The translations under genes were made by a program, and so were the position numbers. DNA of 64,000 bases, taken from Deltaproteobacteria bacterium (GTDB lineage Bacteria; Myxococcota_A; Polyangia; Polyangiales; Ga0077539). This document shows, piece by piece, positions 60,094 to 64,000 of this stretch. The notes under the pieces are model-generated. The model saw only the letters and a list, made by a program, of their open reading frames with translations. It searched no databases and was not told the origin of the DNA. Positions within the stretch are counted from its first letter, which is position 1. The number at the start of each line of letters is the position of its first letter. Location of the stretch: NCBI GenBank assembly GCA_016704445.1, contig JADJAE010000012.1, positions 1 to 64,000 on the forward strand, in the 5' to 3' direction.

Positions 60094-61309
60094 TCAGAGC
60101 AGGTTGGGGAGCGAGAGCAGCACCTGCGCCCCGCCCGCCGTGGGGGCGAGCGAGGGCTGCACGGCGAAGCGGTCGAGGGCCGCGGTGCTCGAGCGCGCCG
60201 CGCGGGAGTCGGGCCGACCCAGCACGTAGCCGAGGAGGCCGCCGCCGATCATCCCGGCCTCGACGATGAGCGCGGGGCCGGTGAGCGAGTCGTCGACGGA
60301 GTCGGCGAAGAGCAGCACCGAGAGCCCGACGCCGACGAGGCCGCCGGAGAACACCCCGAGGTCCATCCAGCGCACCTGCGACTCGGCGGGGCGGAGGGTG
60401 TTGGCGAGGGCCGCCGCGGCGCCCGCTCCGACGAGCTCTCCCACCATGCCCGCGATGGGGATGTCGTTGTCGTCGGCGTTCACCAGACCCGCGGCGGTGA
60501 GACCGAAGACCGCGCCCCACAGACCGCCTGATCCCACGAAGGAGGCCGAGGCGGGACGCGACTCGGCCAGCGCCCCGATGGTGTAGCCGAGCCCGGCGCC
60601 CAGCACCGCGCCCGCCCAGACCGTGGTCGCCACGCCCTTCTCGTCCCAGCGCAGCTCGTCTGCGCCGTAGATGCCCAGCAGCACGCCGCCCACGAGGCCC
60701 AGCGTGAGGCCGCTGCCCGCCGCCGTCCCACGCCCTCGACGGATGGGGCCGCCGTTGCGCTCGGCCAGGTAGAGCGCTCCCGCCCCGGCGGCGCCAAGCA
60801 CCAGCGGCAGAGACACCGCCGCGCGGACATCATCGATCTCGAACATCACATCGAGCCAGGCGCCGGTGCCGAGACCGAGGCTGATGGCCGAGGCGTAGAG
60901 CCCGACCGCCTCGAGGCTGCCCCGGGCCTGGTTGGGGTCCTCGTCGGGTGTCTCGGAGGCTTCGGGCGTGGTCGGTCGGGCGGCAAGGCGAGTGGCCAGC
61001 CGGTCGAGCACCGCGACGGAGGCGTAGGACTGACCCCAGGGGTTCTGCCCGGTGAGTCGAGACTGCAACACCCGCTGGGCCTCGGCGGCACGCCCTCGGG
61101 CGATGAGCTCGACGGCCTCGTCGATGGCGCGGCGGTCGTCGGCGCCGGGCTCGCACGAAGGGCACTGCAGCGCTGGAGACTCGACGGAGGGCAGGAGGAG
61201 GCGGCGGCGGAAGCTCGGCGGGAGCCTGCTGAGCCCACGCGAGCGCGGGGAGGAGGGACAGGAGCGAGGAGACACCCGCGACAGCCGAGACCCGGAAGGA
61301 AGCTCTCAT
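60094..61309 (-). CDS. exported multi-helix membrane protein, one frameshift
   Basis: About 405 residues read across a +1 shift near 61185. A signal peptide (VSSLLSLLPALAWAQQAPA) leads to a short TPR-like segment with CPSC, then about ten Gly/Ala-rich hydrophobic stretches (LPLVLGAAGAGALYLAERN, GLTLGLVGGVLLGIYGADEL and so on). The repeated Gly-zipper pattern suggests a bundle of helices in the inner membrane. The family is common in myxobacteria and uncharacterised. Confidence 0.65.
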
Positions 61310-61398
61310 GGTGTCGAATGGACTGCACGCCGCAGGCCACCGGCGTCAATGGAGGATTGAAGCGATGGGGCGAAGCGTGAAAGGATCCGCGGTGCTCC

Positions 61399-62052
61399 AT
61401 GACGAGAACGAGGCGGTGGCTGGTGGGCGCAGTCGCCGCCTCGGCGGTGGGGCTGACGGGGTGCCCGAGCGATCCGAGGCCGAGGGAGGTCGCCGTGGGG
61501 TCGATGGACGCCGGGGCGCGCGACGTGGTGGCGCCCGCGACGCTCGGCGACAGCGACGGCACCGAGCAGCAGCCGCCCACCACCGGGCGGGCGGCGATGA
61601 GGGCGTGGCTGGCCGCGGGGTCATGGCGGCGGTGGCGCTGCGAGCCGGCGGCGCACCCGGCGCAGGGGCTGTCGCCGCATATGCTCAATCGCATCTGCAA
61701 CAACGGCGTGCTCGCCGACGCGCCCGCGGGGACGCCGTGGCCGGTGGGCGCCGCGTCGGTGAAGGAGCTTCACCTGGAGGGCGAGCGCGATCCGGTGGTC
61801 GGCTATGCGGTGTACCTGAAGGTCCGCGAGGGCGCGGACGGGAGCGGCTGGTTCTGGTTCGAGTATGTGCGGCCGGGCGTGACGCTCGACCCGCCGCTGC
61901 CGAGCGAGGCCGACGGGACGGTCGCAGAGGGCTTCGGCGACCACGGCGCCGCCCGCACCATCTGCGTGGGCTGCCACCAGCGCAGCGGGGCGAACGACTC
62001 CGGGGTGATGGGCCATGGAGACTTCGTGTTCACCAGGGTGCCAGCGCCGTAG
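61399..62052 (+). CDS. haem lipoprotein, cytochrome P460-like
   Basis: A 217-residue lipoprotein (signal ending LTGC, Cys22). The C-terminal CxxCH motif CVGCH (about 189-193) and the preceding WFWFEYVRPG with a Gly-rich turn fit the cytochrome P460 outline, which oxidises small N-compounds or acts as an electron carrier. Only one haem site is seen. No redox partner nearby except the two-haem protein at 4141. Function inferred. Confidence 0.65.
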   Translation: MTRTRRWLVGAVAASAVGLTGCPSDPRPREVAVGSMDAGARDVVAPATLGDSDGTEQQPPTTGRAAMRAWLAAGSWRRWRCEPAAHPAQGLSPHMLNRICNNGVLADAPAGTPWPVGAASVKELHLEGERDPVVGYAVYLKVREGADGSGWFWFEYVRPGVTLDPPLPSEADGTVAEGFGDHGAARTICVGCHQRSGANDSGVMGHGDFVFTRVPAP

Positions 62053-62073
62053 GGCCCGGGGGCGCCGCGACGG

Positions 62074-62295
<222 letters not shown>

Positions 62296-62474
62296 CGGGC
62301 CAGCCATTAGAGCAGCCTCACCGTCGCGAAGCGCGGGTCGCGAGGCCAGCCCGATGCGGTTCGTGGAATCGGCGGCTCCACCCGACCGGGTTCAACCGCT
62401 CGACTCGGAGCGCAGGAGCGCGATTACGCATTGAGCTGGCGCCGTCGTACGCCGTCGCTTCGCCCCGCCGAGAG

Positions 62475-62738
62475 GCGCAACCCGGTTCGGTTGGAGGTGG
62501 CGCAGCCCGCGGCGTCCCGGGGTTTGGGCTTCCGCCGCCAGTCTAACGAAGGCGTGCGCGCGCTCGCGGGCGCCGGCCGCAATCCGATGGACCCCCGAGA
62601 GGCGATTCTGGAGGGCCGGATCGGGTTCTGTGAAGCCCGCCGCAGGGGCGCCGCCTTCGTTAGACTGGGGTGCGGGCGAACGCCCAAACCCCAGGGACGC
62701 CGTGGCGTTGCACCACCTCCAACCGAACCGGGTTGCGC
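62475..62738. repeat. 80-base imperfect inverted repeat
   Basis: Left arm 62475-62554 and right arm 62652-62738 are inverted copies. The outer 25 bases match perfectly, beginning GCGCAACCCGGTTCGG on the plus strand; the inner ends match as GTCTAACGAAGGCG. A short piece, CCTCACCGTCGCGAAGC, occurs once at 62317 and inverted at 62748. Possible mobile or extragenic repeat; an attC-like core was considered and is reported under findings. Confidence 0.8.
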
Positions 62739-62836
62739 ATCTCGTGGGCTTCGCGACGGTGAGGCGCATTGGGCTGGCGCCGCGGTCGCTCCCCACGATG
62801 AGGTCAGGCATCAGGCGTAGGGGCGCCGGTCGCCGC

Positions 62837-63625
62837 TCAGAGCGTGCGTTGCAGCCAGTCGCTCGTGAGGCCGAGGACGCGGGCGGGGTGGCCGGTCTCG
62901 GGCTCGAAGACGTTGAAGATGTGGCTCGCCCCGCCGAGGATCACCGACTCCCTCGGGAGCCCTGAGGGGCGGTTGAGGAAGTCCGACTCGTTGGCAGTGA
63001 AGTGGTCGAGCGAGCCGCGCAGTGAGAGGAAGGCTCCAGGGTACCTCGCGAGCGACGCATCGACGTCGACGCCGCGGAAGCTCTCGTAGAACGCCCGCTT
63101 CGTGGTGATCGTCTTCCAGTGGGGCCACTCCTGGGTGGCCTGTCCTTCGCGCAGCGCACGCTGGGCGGTCTCGCTGGCCGTCATCGCGGCCCACTGGTCG
63201 CCCGTGGGGCTCGCCCACACGACCATGGTGCGAAACCACTCCGGGTGCGCCGCGCCCACGACGATCGCCGTCGTCGCCCCGAGGCTCCAGCCGACCGCGC
63301 CGACGCGCCCGACCGCGACGCCGGGCTGCCTCGCGATGAAGCCATAGGCCTGCTCGGTGTCGGCCGTGCGCGTGTCGAAGGTCGAGTCGATGTCCGTTCG
63401 CTCGTAGTCCCCTTCGCCGCGGAAGTTGATGCGCAGGCTGGCGATGCCCTGCTCGGCCAGCGCCCACGCGAGGCGCTTCGTCAGCTTGCCGACAGAGTCC
63501 ATGTCATCGGCAAAGCCGTGCAGGAACAACACGGCCCGGCCGTCCCACGCGCCGCCCGGCTGCACCCACGCGCCGTGGAGCTCGGCGGAGATCGAGACCA
63601 TGCTCTCTTCGAACTTCGTGCTCAT
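62837..63625 (-). CDS. alpha/beta hydrolase
   Basis: A 262-residue protein of the alpha/beta-hydrolase superfamily. The oxyanion stretch VLFLHGFADDM is at about 32-42, the nucleophile elbow GWSLG at 112-116 (Ser114), and a likely catalytic His in GGASHIFNVF near the end. No signal peptide. Resembles cytoplasmic esterase/peptidase-like hydrolases; substrate unknown. ATG 63625 has GAGGGG about nine bases upstream; ATG 63640 is also possible. Confidence 0.8.
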   Translation of the reverse strand: MSTKFEESMVSISAELHGAWVQPGGAWDGRAVLFLHGFADDMDSVGKLTKRLAWALAEQGIASLRINFRGEGDYERTDIDSTFDTRTADTEQAYGFIARQPGVAVGRVGAVGWSLGATTAIVVGAAHPEWFRTMVVWASPTGDQWAAMTASETAQRALREGQATQEWPHWKTITTKRAFYESFRGVDVDASLARYPGAFLSLRGSLDHFTANESDFLNRPSGLPRESVILGGASHIFNVFEPETGHPARVLGLTSDWLQRTL

Positions 63626-63689
63626 GAGAAGACCCCTCATCGCTCATTCACTTCAAAGACCGATTCAACCGATATGGGCCGCAGGCGGC

Positions 63690-64000
63690 TCAGCCGAACC
63701 AGCGGTCGCCCTCCGGGGCGAAGACCACCACGCGCTCTCGAAGCCCCGGGGGAAGGCGGCTCTGCACCGCCTCGCGCACCCGCTCGGGCGAGGTTCCCTG
63801 ACCGAAGTGCATCAGCACCAGGGCCTCGTTGTTGAACCTCGGCGCCAGCTCGATCAGCTCGTCGAGGTGGAGGTGGAACTTGCGGCGGGCGTCCTCGACG
63901 CTGCGCGTGGAGTCCACGAAGGTGCACTCGAGCACCAGCACCCTGCTCTCCAGCAGCGAGGGCTCTGTATCCAGCACCCGGGAGAGCGTGTCGGTGGCGT
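63690..64000 (-). CDS. MBL-fold hydrolase, partial (RNase Z-like)
   Basis: Only the C-terminal part is in the window; the start lies beyond 64000. The segments VLVLECTFVDSTRSVEDA and HLHLDELIELAPRFNNEALV with a later LMHFGQGTSPERV resemble the end of ribonuclease Z/MBL-fold phosphodiesterases. The metal motif HxHxDH would be outside the window. Function provisional. Confidence 0.6.
   Translation of the reverse strand, partial: ATDTLSRVLDTEPSLLESRVLVLECTFVDSTRSVEDARRKFHLHLDELIELAPRFNNEALVLMHFGQGTSPERVREAVQSRLPPGLRERVVVFAPEGDRWFG

Noticed and set aside
62541..62665. Proven integron attC site
   Set aside because: The boxes fit, but the inverted similarity extends far outside them, and there is no integrase or cassette. 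Kept only as a finding to test.

Overview
The window reads as high-GC chromosome from a myxobacterium-like member of the Myxococcota (Polyangia/Sandaracinus type). The basis is family content: many lipoproteins with Asp/Ala/Gly-rich linkers, several Hanks-type kinases with C-terminal membrane anchors, a kinase-ATPase-GAF-sigma54 fusion, MopE and FG-GAP motifs, and an FGE-domain lipoprotein. This is inference; there is no rRNA here, and the only RNA gene seen is one tRNA-Ser.

Layout. 0-4 kb: broken end of an EF-G gene, a frameshifted Cys-rich/FG-GAP lipoprotein, and a small gene coupled to an HNH nuclease. 4-12 kb: a two-haem cytochrome-like protein, a Cys-rich lipoprotein and a very large metzincin lipoprotein. 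12-17 kb: ArsR regulator with a palindromic operator, double SRPBCC protein, an alpha/beta-hydrolase-like lipoprotein, cytochrome P450, YbeY. 17-27 kb: a Ser/Thr kinase divergent from an orphan VgrG; a long inverted repeat with convergent terminators; then a minus-strand run of wax-ester-synthase-like acyltransferase, UvrD-like helicase and pseudokinase. 27-30.7 kb: HrpB helicase, an inverted repeat, and a tectonin-like protein coupled to a lipoprotein. 30.9-38.2 kb: a PDZ protein resembling a dead HtrA, a 1,676-residue sensor/activator, and three small lipoproteins, two sharing an identical mature N-terminus. 38.2-44.2 kb: a minus run (small membrane protein, SGNH esterase, FGE lipoprotein, kinase, PEGA-like protein), tRNA-Ser and two small genes. 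44.4-48.7 kb: AI-2E family transporter, enoyl-CoA hydratase, membrane sulfatase. 48.7-53.9 kb: a metallophosphoesterase and an operon of two radical SAM/SPASM enzymes around two short paralogous proteins. 54-64 kb: Ddl, Rieske oxygenase, PLP desulfhydrase/deaminase-like enzyme, dihydrolipoamide dehydrogenase and E1-alpha, a membrane protein, a P460-like haem lipoprotein, a repeat-rich gap, an alpha/beta hydrolase and a partial MBL-fold protein.

The best candidate for an undescribed system is the radical SAM operon at 50176-53893. Each short protein has an N-terminal CxxC...CxxC zinc-ribbon-like head, a hydrophobic segment and an acidic tail with three Tyr-Gly-x-Pro motifs. The cysteines sit at identical positions in both, and both tails end in nearly the same motif. 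This looks like a modular, possibly membrane-anchored peptide substrate with a maturase beside each copy. No product or known RiPP class can be assigned from sequence alone.

Data quality matters. At least eight genes (EF-G, FG-GAP lipoprotein, ArsR, HrpB, kinase-sigma54 fusion, sulfatase, desulfhydrase, the 60-61 kb membrane protein) are interrupted by single-base shifts, several clearly in G or C runs. One more (lpdA) has an in-frame TGA. Two convergent gene gaps hold almost pure G/C tracts. This pattern fits read or assembly error better than a cluster of pseudogenes, so these genes are annotated across the shifts.
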